From positions 2,480,001 to 2,544,000 of the forward strand of contig NZ_CP134398.1 in assembly GCF_002968335.2 (NCBI RefSeq): a DNA stretch of 64,000 bases. Direction: 5' to 3'. This stretch comes from Mycobacterium sp. ITM-2016-00316. Lineage in GTDB: Bacteria; Actinomycetota; Actinomycetes; Mycobacteriales; Mycobacteriaceae. Of the stretch, positions 35,892 to 45,590 are shown in pieces. The translations under genes and the position numbers were made by a program. The notes under the pieces are model-generated. The model had not been told where the DNA came from. It worked only from the letters and a program-made list of their open reading frames with translations, and searched no databases. Numbering within the stretch: the first letter of the stretch is position 1; each line of letters starts with the position of its first letter.

Positions 35892-36922
35892 GCTGGATCT
35901 TCATCGTGCTGCTGGTCCTCGTCGGCGTCGTGCTGCTGCTGCTCGGCAGCTGGGCATACCTGACGGCGAACCGGCTGGATCGCCTGCACGTGCGCTACGA
36001 CCTGTCCTGGCAGGCGCTGGACGGTCTGTTGGCGCGGCGCGCCGTGGTCGCCCGCGCGGTCGCCGTCGACGCCTACGGGCGGGCGCCGGAGGGTAAACGG
36101 TTGGCTGTCCTGGCCGCTGCCGCCGAACGAGCGCCGCGCAACATGCGCGAGGCCGCGGAGAACGAGTTGTCGGCCGCGCTGGAGACCGTCGACCCGCTGT
36201 CGTTGCCGGTGGCACTGGTCGCCGAACTCGCCGATGCGGAAGCCCGGGTGCTGCTGGCCCGCCGATTCCACAACGATGCCGTGCGCGACACCCTGGCCTT
36301 GCGGGATCGTCCGCTGGTGCGACTGCTGCACCTCGGCGGCACCGCCGCGCTGCCGACGTACTTCGAGATTGCGGAGCGGGCGGGTCCGGCGGCTCGCGAT
36401 ACCGGTCAGTTCAGCAGGCGGGTCTCGGCCAGGGTCATGCTGCTCGACGAGGACGGCAAGGTGCTGTTGTTCTGTGGCTCCGACCCGGCTCGTGCGGGTA
36501 CGGGCGCGCGGCGCTGGTGGTTCACCGTCGGTGGTGCGGTGGAGCCCGGGGAAGAGCTCGCCGAGACCGCGGCGCGGGAGCTGGCCGAGGAGACGGGGCT
36601 GACCGTGTCGCCGGCCGAGCTGGTGGGCCCGGTGTGGCGGCGGGAGGCGGTCATCGACTTCAACGGGTCGGTGATGCGCAGCGAGGAACTGTTCTTCCTG
36701 CACCGGACCACTCGCTTCGAACCCTCTACCACAGGTCACACCGCCCTGGAGCGTCGCTACATTCACGGTCACCTCTGGTGCGATGAGACAATGATCGGCG
36801 AGCTGGTCGCCAAGGGAGAAACCGTGTATCCGCTGCAGCTCGGCGAACTCCTGGCCCAGGCCGGCCAATTGGCCGATGTGCGGGGTGCCGGGCCCGGTAC
36901 GCAGCCTCAGCTGATCCGCTGA
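35888..36922 (+). CDS. Membrane-anchored NUDIX hydrolase with LemA-like N-terminus
   Basis: 344 residues from GTG 35888, overlapping pimA. A membrane helix (about 2-22) is followed by a helical part with RYDLSWQALDGLLARRAVVARAVA, split over about 38-60, that resembles a LemA-type coil. The NUDIX domain starts near 180, with the complete box G-x5-E-x7-REL-x-EE-x-G (GGAVEPGEELAETAAREL and onward, about 217-240). Rv2609c has this place in M. tuberculosis. Substrate unknown; the LemA likeness is my reading. Confidence 0.8.
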   Translation: MSWIFIVLLVLVGVVLLLLGSWAYLTANRLDRLHVRYDLSWQALDGLLARRAVVARAVAVDAYGRAPEGKRLAVLAAAAERAPRNMREAAENELSAALETVDPLSLPVALVAELADAEARVLLARRFHNDAVRDTLALRDRPLVRLLHLGGTAALPTYFEIAERAGPAARDTGQFSRRVSARVMLLDEDGKVLLFCGSDPARAGTGARRWWFTVGGAVEPGEELAETAARELAEETGLTVSPAELVGPVWRREAVIDFNGSVMRSEELFFLHRTTRFEPSTTGHTALERRYIHGHLWCDETMIGELVAKGETVYPLQLGELLAQAGQLADVRGAGPGTQPQLIR

Positions 36923-36954
36923 GACTGCGGATCCAATTGATTTGTCACCACCCT

Positions 36955-36960
36955 TAGACT
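36955..36960 (+). promoter_or_regulatory. Possible pdxS promoter -10 element
   Basis: TAGACT lies 30 bases before the pdxS ATG in the 67-base gap; AAGGAG near 36977-36982 is the ribosome-binding site. The -35 element is unclear. Confidence 0.3.
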
Positions 36961-36989
36961 GAATCAGTAGCGATGTGAAGGAGATAGCG

Positions 36990-37895
36990 ATGGAAACCGC
37001 ACCTGGTTCCGGCAGTCAGACCGGCACCGCGCGGGTGAAGCGCGGGATGGCCGAGATGCTCAAGGGCGGGGTCATCATGGACGTCGTCACCCCCGAGCAG
37101 GCCCGCATCGCCGAGGCCGCCGGCGCGGTGGCGGTGATGGCCCTGGAGCGGGTACCCGCCGATATCCGCGCCCAGGGTGGCGTCTCGCGGATGAGCGACC
37201 CGGACATGATCGAGGGCATCATCGCCGCGGTCACCATCCCGGTGATGGCCAAGGTGCGCATCGGTCACTTCGTGGAGGCCCAGATCCTGCAGAGCCTCGG
37301 AGTCGACTACATCGACGAGTCCGAGGTGCTGACCCCGGCCGACTACGCCAACCACATCGACAAGTGGAAGTTCACCGTGCCGTTCGTGTGCGGGGCGACC
37401 AACCTGGGTGAGGCGCTGCGCCGGATCACCGAGGGCGCGGCGATGATCCGTTCCAAGGGTGAGGCCGGCACCGGCGACGTCTCGAATGCGACGACGCACA
37501 TGCGTTCCATCGGTGGCGAGATCCGCCGGCTGGGTTCGCTGAGCGAGGACGAGTTGTTCGTGGCGGCCAAGGAGCTCCAGGCCCCCTATGACCTCGTGGT
37601 CGAGGTGGCCCGGGCCGGCAAGCTGCCGGTGACGATGTTCACCGCCGGTGGTATCGCCACCCCGGCGGACGCGGCGATGATGATGCAACTCGGTGCCGAG
37701 GGCGTGTTCGTCGGCTCGGGCATCTTCAAGTCCGGTGACCCGGCGGCACGTGCCGCGGCGATCGTGAAGGCCACCACCTTCTACGACGATCCCGATGTGC
37801 TGGCCAAGGTGTCGCGCGGCCTGGGCGAGGCCATGGTCGGTATCAACGTGGAGGACATCGCGCAGCCCCACCGGCTCGCCGAGCGCGGCTGGTAG
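36990..37895 (+). CDS. pdxS: Pyridoxal 5'-phosphate synthase, synthase subunit
   Basis: The 301-residue TIM-barrel subunit combines ribose-5-phosphate, glyceraldehyde-3-phosphate and ammonia into PLP. Signatures are [42 protein letters not shown] (with the active-site Lys) and the phosphate-binding [13 protein letters not shown] with VGSGIF. It works with PdxT, which is encoded two genes downstream. I use ATG 36990; an upstream in-frame start overlaps the ribosome-binding site. Confidence 0.97.
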   Translation: METAPGSGSQTGTARVKRGMAEMLKGGVIMDVVTPEQARIAEAAGAVAVMALERVPADIRAQGGVSRMSDPDMIEGIIAAVTIPVMAKVRIGHFVEAQILQSLGVDYIDESEVLTPADYANHIDKWKFTVPFVCGATNLGEALRRITEGAAMIRSKGEAGTGDVSNATTHMRSIGGEIRRLGSLSEDELFVAAKELQAPYDLVVEVARAGKLPVTMFTAGGIATPADAAMMMQLGAEGVFVGSGIFKSGDPAARAAAIVKATTFYDDPDVLAKVSRGLGEAMVGINVEDIAQPHRLAERGW

Positions 37896-37902
37896 TCCGC
37901 CT

Positions 37903-38751
37903 GTGTCGATCGAAGAGATCCTCGACCTCGAGCAACTGGAAGTCGACATCTACCGCGGCGGGGTGTTCAGCCCGGAGTCCGGCTTCCTGCAGCGCACCTT
38001 CGGTGGGCATGTGGCGGGCCAGTCGCTGGTGTCGGCGGTGCGCACGGTGGACCCGAAGTTCCAGGTGCACTCGCTGCACGGCTACTTCCTGCGCCCCGGA
38101 GACGCCCGCGCACCGTCGGTGTACCTGGTGGAACGGATCCGTGACGGCGGCTCGTTCGCCACCCGCCGGGTGAGTGTCGTCCAGCACGGGCAGACCATCT
38201 TCAGCATGTCGGCGTCGTTCCAGAGCGATCAGAGCGGTATCGAGCACCAGGACGCCATGCCGTCGGCGCCCGCACCCGATGACATTCCCGGATTCAAGAC
38301 CAACTCGAAGGTCTTCGACGACGCCAGTTTCCGTCAGTTCGATGAGTGGGACGTGCGTATCGTCCCCCGTGATCAGGTGAACCTGTTGCCCGGCAAGGCT
38401 TCTCAGCAGCAGGTGTGGTTTCGCCACCGCGATCCGCTGCCGGATGACCCGGTGCTGCACATCTGTGCGCTGGCCTACCTGAGCGATCTGACCCTGCTGG
38501 GTTCGGCGCAGGTCAATCACCCCGACGAGCGCAAGCATCTGATGATCGCGTCGCTGGATCACGCGATGTGGTTCATGCGTCCGTTCCGCGCCGATGAGTG
38601 GCTGCTCTATGACCAGTCCTCGCCGTCGGCCTGCGGCGGGCGTGCGCTCACCGAGGGCAAGCTGTTCAACCAGTACGGCGAGATGGTCGCATCGGTGATG
38701 CAGGAGGGGCTGACCCGCTATCAGCGTGGCTTCACCCCACCCGGCCAGTGA
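37903..38751 (+). CDS. tesB: Acyl-CoA thioesterase II
   Basis: 282 residues from GTG 37903. A double-hotdog TesB-type thioesterase: [18 protein letters not shown] at the N-terminus, [12 protein letters not shown], and the C-terminal [19 protein letters not shown] with [10 protein letters not shown]. It cleaves medium- and long-chain acyl-CoAs in the cytosol. It lies between pdxS and pdxT, as Rv2605c does, with GTGA overlap into pdxT. The functional reason for this arrangement is unknown. Confidence 0.93.
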   Translation: MSIEEILDLEQLEVDIYRGGVFSPESGFLQRTFGGHVAGQSLVSAVRTVDPKFQVHSLHGYFLRPGDARAPSVYLVERIRDGGSFATRRVSVVQHGQTIFSMSASFQSDQSGIEHQDAMPSAPAPDDIPGFKTNSKVFDDASFRQFDEWDVRIVPRDQVNLLPGKASQQQVWFRHRDPLPDDPVLHICALAYLSDLTLLGSAQVNHPDERKHLMIASLDHAMWFMRPFRADEWLLYDQSSPSACGGRALTEGKLFNQYGEMVASVMQEGLTRYQRGFTPPGQ

Positions 38752-39338
38752 GCGTCGCTGTCGGGGTCCTCGCTCTGCAGGGCGACACCCGTGAGCATCT
38801 GGCGGCACTGAACGAAGCCGGCGCCGAGGCCGTCACGGTGCGGCGTCTCGCCGAGCTGAAATCCGTCGACGCACTGGTCATTCCGGGTGGCGAGTCGACG
38901 GCGATGAGTCATCTGCTGCGCGAGTTCGAGCTCCTGGAGCCGCTGCGCGGACTGTTGCGCGACGGGATGCCCGCCTACGGCTCGTGCGCGGGAATGATCC
39001 TGCTGGCCCGGGAGATCCTGGACGCCGGGGTTCCCGGGCGCGCGGCGTTACCACTCGGTGGCATAGACATCACCGTGCGCCGCAATGCGTTCGGTCGTCA
39101 GGTCGATTCCTTCGAGGAGGACCTGGCGTTCACCGGTATCGACGGTCCGGTGCACGCGGTCTTCATCCGGGCCCCTTGGGTGGAACGGACCGGGCCCGAG
39201 GTCGAGGTGCTGGCCACCGCCGCCGGTCATCCGGTGGCGGTACGCCAGGGCCGGATGCTCGCCACCTCCTTCCACCCGGAGATGACCGGCGACCGGCGGG
39301 TGCACGCGATGTTCGTCGACATGGTGGCCGGCCGCTAG
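38748..39338 (+). CDS. pdxT: Pyridoxal 5'-phosphate synthase, glutaminase subunit
   Basis: The 196-residue class I glutaminase hydrolyses glutamine and channels ammonia to PdxS. Catalytic Cys in [10 protein letters not shown], the oxyanion loop PGGEST, and the His-x-Glu in SFHPEM are all present. GTG start at 38748 overlaps the tesB stop. Its stop overlaps the convergent TetR gene by four bases. Confidence 0.96.
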   Translation: MSVAVGVLALQGDTREHLAALNEAGAEAVTVRRLAELKSVDALVIPGGESTAMSHLLREFELLEPLRGLLRDGMPAYGSCAGMILLAREILDAGVPGRAALPLGGIDITVRRNAFGRQVDSFEEDLAFTGIDGPVHAVFIRAPWVERTGPEVEVLATAAGHPVAVRQGRMLATSFHPEMTGDRRVHAMFVDMVAGR

Positions 39339-39907
39339 GTCGGGGCGATCGCAGCGATCAGGCTGTCGGTGAGTTCCTCTGCGGTGGTGTGCCATTTGTC
39401 GGTGCTGAGCAGGCCGCTCATTTCCAGCCCTGCCGCACCGTGCGCGCCGGTCAGGAGTAGGGCCGCGCAGCGCTGTGCGTGCTGTTCGCCGACGACCGCG
39501 GCGACGATGTGGGTGAACTCATCGCACATGCGTTGTGCGGCGCGGGCCACCGCGGTGGGGTCTGCCGCGGGTGCGCTGAACATCAGGTGGTATAGGTGTG
39601 GCTGGCGCCGGCTGATCTCGATGACGCCGAGCAGTGCCCTGCGCAGCGTGTCGGCGGGGAGGAGGCGGGAGTCTGTCCGCAGGGCGTGCATGCGATCGCC
39701 GATGCGCTCCCAGCCCTCGGCGGCGACCGCCGTCAGCAGGGTTTCCTTGTTCGCGAAGTGCCGGTAGGGCGCACCGCGGCTGAGGCCCGCCCGCGCGCCG
39801 ACCTCACGCAGGGTCACGGCGTCAGGGCCTCCGCTGTCGAGTAGTGCGGCGGCGTCGTCGAGCAGCGTGCGTCGGGTGGCGGCGGCGGATTCAACGCGGG
39901 TCACCAT
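39335..39907 (-). CDS. TetR/AcrR-family repressor
   Basis: 190 residues. The N-terminal HTH includes [25 protein letters not shown] read across about 30-55. The C-terminal part fits the TetR_C_33-like/WHG group with AAQRMCDEF and MSGLLS. It is divergent from an SDR gene, and a perfect long palindrome lies between them, so it very probably represses the SDR gene and itself. Confidence 0.9.
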   Translation of the reverse strand: MVTRVESAAATRRTLLDDAAALLDSGGPDAVTLREVGARAGLSRGAPYRHFANKETLLTAVAAEGWERIGDRMHALRTDSRLLPADTLRRALLGVIEISRRQPHLYHLMFSAPAADPTAVARAAQRMCDEFTHIVAAVVGEQHAQRCAALLLTGAHGAAGLEMSGLLSTDKWHTTAEELTDSLIAAIAPT

Positions 39908-39922
39908 GTGCCCATCCTATGT

Positions 39923-39968
39923 TGACATTGTCATCTGACAGCGTAGCCTCTGTCAGATGACAATGTCA
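39923..39968. promoter_or_regulatory. Perfect 19-bp inverted repeat operator
   Basis: TGACATTGTCATCTGACAG (39923-39941) and its exact complement (39950-39968) are separated by 8 bases. Nested smaller palindromes (TGACA-TTG-TCA-like) lie in each arm. It starts 15 bases from the TetR ATG and its right arm contains both candidate ATGs (39957, 39963) of the SDR gene. Confidence 0.8.
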
Positions 39969-40850
39969 TCTGAACTTCGGGAGCTGGCCGTGGTCACCGG
40001 AGCGTCCACCGGCATCGGCGCCGCCACGGCACGCGCACTGGCCGGGCGGGGGTTCCACGTCCTTGCCGGTGTCCGGCGCGGGCAGGACGGCGACGCGATC
40101 CGGGCACCCGGTATCGAGCCGGTCATCCTCGACATCACCGACGCGGACCACATCCGGGCGCTGGGCGACCGGGTGAACGACGACCCGCAGGGCCGGTCGG
40201 TACGGGCGTTGGTGAACAACGCCGCCATCCAGGCCAACGTGCCGATCGAGGTATACGCGATCGACGAATGGCGACGCATGTTCGAGGTCAACCTCTTCGG
40301 TCAGGTGGCCGTAACCCAGACGCTGCTGCCGGCGCTGATGTGTTCCAAGGGGCGGGTGGTCAACATCAGCTCGGTCGGCGGCCGGGTCGCGATGGCCACC
40401 TATGGTCCCTATGCCGCAACGAAGTTCGCGCTCGAAGCCGTCAGCGACGCACTGCGACGCGAGATGGCTCCATTCGGTGTCGGGGTGGTGGTAATCGAAC
40501 CGGGGGCCGTGCGCACGGAGATGCTCGGGCGTGCGATTGCCACCGCCGGCGAGCTGGTGTCGGTCATGACGCCCGCGCAGAGCCGCCGCTACGGCGCACT
40601 GGTGCAGGCTGTGCATGCACAGGCGGTGTCGTCCACCCGGGCGGGCGTACCCGCAGACGCCGCGGCCGAGGTGATCGTCACTGCGGTGACCGCGCGCAAG
40701 CCGCGCACGCGTTATACGGTCGGCCGAGAAGCCGCGATGATCCGCTGGCTGCCGCTGCTGCCCGACCGTGCGCTCGACCGCATCTTCGCCGCCGCGCTGC
40801 GCCCGCATTTTCCCGGGGAGGACGGGCGTCTCCGGGCCGTCGTGGGCTAG
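39957..40850 (+). CDS. Short-chain dehydrogenase/reductase
   Basis: The 297-residue SDR oxidoreductase has the nucleotide motif TGASTGIG, NNAA, and the catalytic Tyr-x3-Lys in YGPYAATK, with the preceding Ser in NISSVGG. Cofactor preference and substrate are unknown. The two possible ATGs (39957, 39963) lie inside the operator arm and have no ribosome-binding site upstream, so a leaderless transcript is likely. Its end overlaps the transporter gene by four bases. Confidence 0.88.
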   Translation: MTMSSELRELAVVTGASTGIGAATARALAGRGFHVLAGVRRGQDGDAIRAPGIEPVILDITDADHIRALGDRVNDDPQGRSVRALVNNAAIQANVPIEVYAIDEWRRMFEVNLFGQVAVTQTLLPALMCSKGRVVNISSVGGRVAMATYGPYAATKFALEAVSDALRREMAPFGVGVVVIEPGAVRTEMLGRAIATAGELVSVMTPAQSRRYGALVQAVHAQAVSSTRAGVPADAAAEVIVTAVTARKPRTRYTVGREAAMIRWLPLLPDRALDRIFAAALRPHFPGEDGRLRAVVG

Positions 40851-42511
40851 GTCTGCGCGGGCAGCACGTGGTCGGCGACCTTGTCGGTCGACAGGCACAG
40901 CGAGCAGACGAACGCGTCATGGGTCTCGCATTTCATCATGTCGGGCCGCTCGTAGTCGTGATGGCACACATGGCATTTGAGGTGTTCTCCGGACGGGTTG
41001 CCGAGTTCGTCGTACATCGGCAGGTCGATGCCGTCATCGGTGCGGCGCAGGTAGTACCTGCCCCTGGTGGCGACGGCAATGATCGGCGGAAGCACCAGGC
41101 CCAGCACGATGGCCACCAGCGGCGAGTACGGCCGGATGGCCTCGCCGAGCATGCCGAAGAACGTCAGCAGCGACACCCCGGCCGCGACGAACAGGGAGAC
41201 GAAACCGACCGGATTGACCGCGTACAGCATGCCGCGGCGGAACTCGGGCTGCATCGGCGACAGTTTCAACAGGTACTTGTTGAACACGATGTCCGAGGCC
41301 ACCACCACAACCCAGGCGATACCGCAGTTGGCGTAGAACCCCAGGATGGAGTTCAGGAACGCGAACATGTTGGCTTCCATCAGGATCAGCGCGATCAGCA
41401 GGTTGAACGCGAGGAACACCAGCCGACCGGGGTAGTGCTTGGTGACGCGGGTGAACGAGTTGGTCCACGCCAGCGAGCCGGAGTAGGCATTGGTGACGTT
41501 GATCTTGACCTGGCTGATCACCACCAGGATCACTGCCAGCGTCATGGCCAGCCAGGGTGGCAGGAAGTTGCGGTAAATCTCCAGGAACTGGTGCACGGGT
41601 TCGTTCGCGCTGGCCACTGCGCCGTCGAAGACGTTGGCGATCAGGTACACCGCCAGGAACAGGCCGACCACCTGTTTGATGGCGCCGAAGATCACCCAGC
41701 CCGGTCCGGCCAGGAACATCCACGTCCACCAGCTGCGGCTGTTCTCCGGTGTCCGAGGCGGCATGAAGCGCAGGTAATCGATCTGTTCGGCGATCTGCAC
41801 GATCAGCGACAGGCACACGCCGGCGGCCAGCAGCGTCATGCCCAGGTCGAAACCGCCGGTGCCGCTTTCACCCTGGAAGGCGAAGAATTCCCCGACCGAT
41901 TCGGGATGGCTGATCACCAGGTACACGAAGGGTGCGACCATCAGCACCAGCCACAGCGGTGTGGTCCAGACCTGCAGTGTGGAAAGGACTTTCATGCCGT
42001 AGATGACCAGCGGGAAGATGACGATGGTGGACAGCGCGTAACCCACCCACAGCGGGATGCCGAGTCCGAGCTCGAGGCCCTGCGCCATGATGGAGCCCTC
42101 GAGAGCGAAGAAGATGAAGGTGAACGTCGCGAAGATGACGTTGGTGACCACCGAGCCGTAGTAGCCGAAGCCGCTGCCGCGGGTGATCAGGTCGAGATCG
42201 ACGTTGTAGCGCGCCGCGTAATAGGCGAGCGGGAATCCGGTCACCATCACCACGACCGCGAAGATGAGAATGCCCCACAACGCGTTGGTGGTCCCGTAGG
42301 CGATGCCGATATTGGCGCCGATCGCGAAATCGGCGAGGTAGGCGATCCCGCCGAGTGCCGAGATGCCCACCACCCGGGTGGACCACTTGCGGTAGCTGCG
42401 CGGCGCGAAGCGCAGCGTGTAGTCCTCCAGCGTCTCCTTGGTGGCAGTCAGCCGATCAAGGTCAGTGTCGAGGTCCGCATGGCGCACCTCATCGCCGATC
42501 TCCTGTGTCAT
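40847..42511 (-). CDS. NCS1-family transporter with a cysteine-rich tail
   Basis: The 554-residue membrane protein has about 12 hydrophobic helices with the NCS1 purine-cytosine permease pattern (DFAIGANIGIAYGT, ITRGSGFGYYGS, NSFTRVTKHYPGR). It probably imports a nucleobase or related compound by ion symport. Unusually, a soluble tail after the last helix has CHVCHHDYERPDMMKC, then FVCSLCLS (about residues 515-545), two CxxC pairs with His residues, like a zinc finger or rubredoxin-type knuckle. It is convergent with the SDR gene. Confidence 0.82.
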   Translation of the reverse strand: MTQEIGDEVRHADLDTDLDRLTATKETLEDYTLRFAPRSYRKWSTRVVGISALGGIAYLADFAIGANIGIAYGTTNALWGILIFAVVVMVTGFPLAYYAARYNVDLDLITRGSGFGYYGSVVTNVIFATFTFIFFALEGSIMAQGLELGLGIPLWVGYALSTIVIFPLVIYGMKVLSTLQVWTTPLWLVLMVAPFVYLVISHPESVGEFFAFQGESGTGGFDLGMTLLAAGVCLSLIVQIAEQIDYLRFMPPRTPENSRSWWTWMFLAGPGWVIFGAIKQVVGLFLAVYLIANVFDGAVASANEPVHQFLEIYRNFLPPWLAMTLAVILVVISQVKINVTNAYSGSLAWTNSFTRVTKHYPGRLVFLAFNLLIALILMEANMFAFLNSILGFYANCGIAWVVVVASDIVFNKYLLKLSPMQPEFRRGMLYAVNPVGFVSLFVAAGVSLLTFFGMLGEAIRPYSPLVAIVLGLVLPPIIAVATRGRYYLRRTDDGIDLPMYDELGNPSGEHLKCHVCHHDYERPDMMKCETHDAFVCSLCLSTDKVADHVLPAQT

Positions 42512-42609
42512 TCGGCAAAATTAGGCCGACCGTGTTTCCCCGGCGTGACGGCCGTGTTCCGACCCGCTGCGAGGTTCGCGCCCCGAAATTGACTCTGGCG
42601 TAAGTCGTT

Positions 42610-43821
42610 TCAGCGAATGGGCAGGCCGGTGATGGCGCGGCCCATCACCAGACGCTGGATTTCACTGGTGCCTTCGAAGATCGTGAAGATCTTTGCGTCA
42701 CGGTGCATCCGTTCGACGGGGTACTCGCGGGTGTAGCCGTTGCCGCCGAGGATCTGGATGGCCTCATCGGTGACGTACACGGCGGTCTCGCTGGCCACCA
42801 GTTTGGCCATCGACCCCTCGGCGTTCTCGAACTGCTTGCCATTGCGCGCCATCCAGCCGGCCCGGTACACCAGCAGGCGGGCGGCGTCGATGCGGGCCTT
42901 CATGTCGGCCAGCTTGAACGCGACACCCTGGAAATCGCCGATCTTGCGGCCGAATTGCTCACGCTCGCAGGCGTAGTCGAGCGCGTACTCGTAGGCCGCG
43001 CGCGAGACGCCGACGGCCATCGCGCCGACGGTGGGGCGGGTCCGCTCGAAGGTCGCCATCGCGGCCTGGCCGGCGGCCTTCTTGCCCTCGCGCACCTTGG
43101 CGATCTTCGCGTCGAACTTCTCCTTGCCGCCGACGATCAGGCGCCCGGGAATGCGGACATCGTCGAGGACCACCTCGGCGGTGTGTGAGGCGCGGATACC
43201 GTGCTTGAGGAACTTCTGGCCCTGGCTGAGACCCTTTGTGCCGGGCGGGATGATGAACGACGCCTGCCCGCGGGTGCCGAGTTCGGGGTGTACCGAGGCC
43301 ACGACGACATGGACGTTGGCGATGCCGCCGTTGGTGGCCCAGGTCTTGGTGCCGTTGAGCACCCATTCGTCGGTGGCCTCGTCATAGCGGGCCCGGGTCA
43401 GGATCGAGCCGACATCGGAGCCGGCGTTGGGTTCGGATGCGCAGAACGCGGCGACCTCGGGCTTGTCGACGGTGCCGAACATCTGGGGCAGGAACTCACC
43501 GATCTGCTCGGGGGTGCCGGATCCGGCGACGGACGCTGCGGCCAGTCCGGTGCCCAGGATGGACAGCGCGATACCCGCATCGCCCCAGAACAGTTCCTCG
43601 AAGACGACGATCATGCCGAGGCCGGAGGGTTCGGCGGTTTGTTCGGCCATCATCTCCAGCGAGTAGAGGCCCACCTTGGCGGCCTCCTGGATGATCGGCC
43701 AGGGGGTTTCCTCGCGCTCATCCCACTCGGCGGCGGCGGGCCGCACGACGTCGGCGGCGAATTCGTGTACCCACTTCTGCACGTCGAGCAGGTCGGAGGA
43801 CAACTCCAGGGAGAAGGTCAT
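42610..43821 (-). CDS. Acyl-CoA dehydrogenase
   Basis: A 403-residue full-length FadE: ASEPNAGSDVGSILTRA (flavin loop), REQFGRKIGDFQGVAFKLADM split over the helical domain, QILGGNGYTREYPVERMHRD, and the catalytic Glu in FEGTSEIQR. It oxidises an unidentified acyl-CoA. I use ATG 43821; an open extension upstream covers the operator and is unlikely to be translated. Monocistronic, with two nested palindromes just upstream. Confidence 0.92.
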   Translation of the reverse strand: MTFSLELSSDLLDVQKWVHEFAADVVRPAAAEWDEREETPWPIIQEAAKVGLYSLEMMAEQTAEPSGLGMIVVFEELFWGDAGIALSILGTGLAAASVAGSGTPEQIGEFLPQMFGTVDKPEVAAFCASEPNAGSDVGSILTRARYDEATDEWVLNGTKTWATNGGIANVHVVVASVHPELGTRGQASFIIPPGTKGLSQGQKFLKHGIRASHTAEVVLDDVRIPGRLIVGGKEKFDAKIAKVREGKKAAGQAAMATFERTRPTVGAMAVGVSRAAYEYALDYACEREQFGRKIGDFQGVAFKLADMKARIDAARLLVYRAGWMARNGKQFENAEGSMAKLVASETAVYVTDEAIQILGGNGYTREYPVERMHRDAKIFTIFEGTSEIQRLVMGRAITGLPIR

Positions 43822-43830
43822 GGCGGCTAC

Positions 43831-43853
43831 CTTACTTTGGAGTAAGTTACTCC
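43831..43853. promoter_or_regulatory. Nested palindromes upstream of the acyl-CoA dehydrogenase
   Basis: CTTACT-TTGG-AGTAAG (43831-43846) and GGAGTAA-G-TTACTCC (43839-43853) are both perfect and share a central half. They lie 10-32 bases upstream of the dehydrogenase start. The TTACT half-sites are typical of TetR-type lipid regulators. The second also lies next to the 3' end of the CocE/NonD gene. Confidence 0.55.
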
Positions 43854-43868
43854 GGTGCCGACTGTGGC

Positions 43869-45590
43869 TCAATTAACACTGGCGAGGACCGGCAGCAGCA
43901 GGCGCGACGATGACCGCACCGTGTTGCGGCTGCTGGTCCCCACCCCGGCGTGCCGGAAGTTCATGATGGCCGGTGTCTGCGGATCCTGGTCGTCGCCGGC
44001 GATCACCAGCCGGATGCGGTTCCCGGCGGCGAACCGCCGCGCGTTGGGCACCAGTGGGATCCGATACTCCACATCCGCGCCGATGGGCACGGCGACCGGG
44101 ATCCGGCAGGGGAGCACCGGGGCGCCGGGCGTGCTGGCCGCCTCGTCGACCGCCCGCAGGCCTGCCCGCAACCAGCCTGCCGTCACATCGGTGACCTCCC
44201 CGTCGGGTGCCACGTCCTGCATCGTGACGATCCACGCCGTGTCGGCGGCGGTGGTCGAGGCGATCATCCGCAGCTCGATCTCGCCGACGATGTCCACCTC
44301 GGTCTCCAGCGGAGCCGACGTCCAGGTCAGGCTCGCCGGCGGGTCGATTGCGCTGGCTTTGACCCGGCCGGTTCCGGCGCCCAACGTCATGAATTGTCGT
44401 GCGCCGCTGTCGCCTTCGTCGGCCCCGAGAGTGCCGTCGGCCCGCAGCGCGAACTCGTGGAGGTCGGCCTTCGGTGGCCAGGTCGGCGCGGAACGCCAGC
44501 CCGGCGCGCCGGGCAGGGCGTAGCGGACGGGATCACCGTCGAGGATGCCGGTGTCGCGGCCCTTGAGCCAGTGGTCGTACCACGCCAGGGCCTCCTCGTG
44601 CAGGCTCTCCCACGGCCAGGTCAGTCCGAACCTGTCCAGCATGCCCATCTGCACATTGGGGTTGTGCGCCAGCCCTTTCCAGGCGATGAACGTCGACGGC
44701 AGGTGCAGCGGCACGTTCTCCCAGTCACATCCGAGATAGACCGGGATATCGATGTGGGACAGCAGCGGGGTGAGATCGCGCTCATCCCACCACTCGTCGC
44801 GGACGGGGTGGTTGACGAAGACGTCGAGCCACAGCTGGTCCCAGGGGTGCGGATCGTGGGGCAGCTTGAGCAGCTGATGCATCATGGTGACCGCCGCCTC
44901 GCCGTTCATGGTGCCGAACTTGCGGTGCAGCGGAGCAAGATTGAGCACCTTACGGGCGAATTGCACGGGCAGGCTGCGCCAGAACTCGTCGCCGCGTGCC
45001 GCGGTCAGGCCCATCATGGACAGAAACGGTGTGATGAACGCCGAGCTCACCAGTCCGTGATGGGACGACGCCTCGAACAGATCCGCGGTGACCGCCAGCG
45101 GGAAGATCGCCTTGAGATGCGGGGGTCGCTCGACGGCGGCCTCCAACTGCGTCATCGCGAAATAGCTGATGCCGATCATCCCGACATTGCCGTCACACCA
45201 CGACTGGGCGGCCGCCCATTCGACCAGATCGTGCATATCGCGCCGCTCATTGGCATCGAAGAAGCCGAATTCGCCACCGGAGCCGCCGGTTCCGCGGAGG
45301 TTGGCGATGACATGCACGTAGCCGCGGGACACCCAGAACTCGGTGTTGCCGGCCTCGATAAAACCCATCGGCGCGCCGAGATCCTGGATCTGGCGGGGGT
45401 AGGGAGATGCGGCGATGAGCGCGGGGAAGCGGCCGTGGCCGTCGGGGCGATGTACGTCGGCCATCAGCGAAATGCCGTCGCGCACCGGCACGGCCACGTT
45501 GATGTCGTGGCGGATGGCATGCTCCGGCTCGCTGAGATTGCGGAAGGTGCGGCCGGTGGTCTGGGGACCGTTCAAGGTCATGAGTTTCAC
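43869..45590 (-). CDS. CocE/NonD family hydrolase
   Basis: The 573-residue alpha/beta hydrolase has the X-Pro dipeptidyl-peptidase/cocaine-esterase layout: N-terminal catalytic part with the Tyr-oxyanion SPYPRQIQDLG and nucleophile Ser in GISYFAM, an inserted cap, and a C-terminal jelly-roll (about 330-560). It hydrolyses esters or amides; substrate unknown. Start at GTG 45590 or ATG 45581. Divergent from a TetR gene with a long operator between, which overlaps the GTG start. Confidence 0.88.
   Translation of the reverse strand: MKLMTLNGPQTTGRTFRNLSEPEHAIRHDINVAVPVRDGISLMADVHRPDGHGRFPALIAASPYPRQIQDLGAPMGFIEAGNTEFWVSRGYVHVIANLRGTGGSGGEFGFFDANERRDMHDLVEWAAAQSWCDGNVGMIGISYFAMTQLEAAVERPPHLKAIFPLAVTADLFEASSHHGLVSSAFITPFLSMMGLTAARGDEFWRSLPVQFARKVLNLAPLHRKFGTMNGEAAVTMMHQLLKLPHDPHPWDQLWLDVFVNHPVRDEWWDERDLTPLLSHIDIPVYLGCDWENVPLHLPSTFIAWKGLAHNPNVQMGMLDRFGLTWPWESLHEEALAWYDHWLKGRDTGILDGDPVRYALPGAPGWRSAPTWPPKADLHEFALRADGTLGADEGDSGARQFMTLGAGTGRVKASAIDPPASLTWTSAPLETEVDIVGEIELRMIASTTAADTAWIVTMQDVAPDGEVTDVTAGWLRAGLRAVDEAASTPGAPVLPCRIPVAVPIGADVEYRIPLVPNARRFAAGNRIRLVIAGDDQDPQTPAIMNFRHAGVGTSSRNTVRSSSRLLLPVLASVN

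Noticed and set aside
36923..36989. PLP- or other metabolite-responsive riboswitch before pdxS
   Set aside because: The 67-base gap holds only a promoter-like hexamer and a ribosome-binding site; there is no room or structure for a riboswitch.
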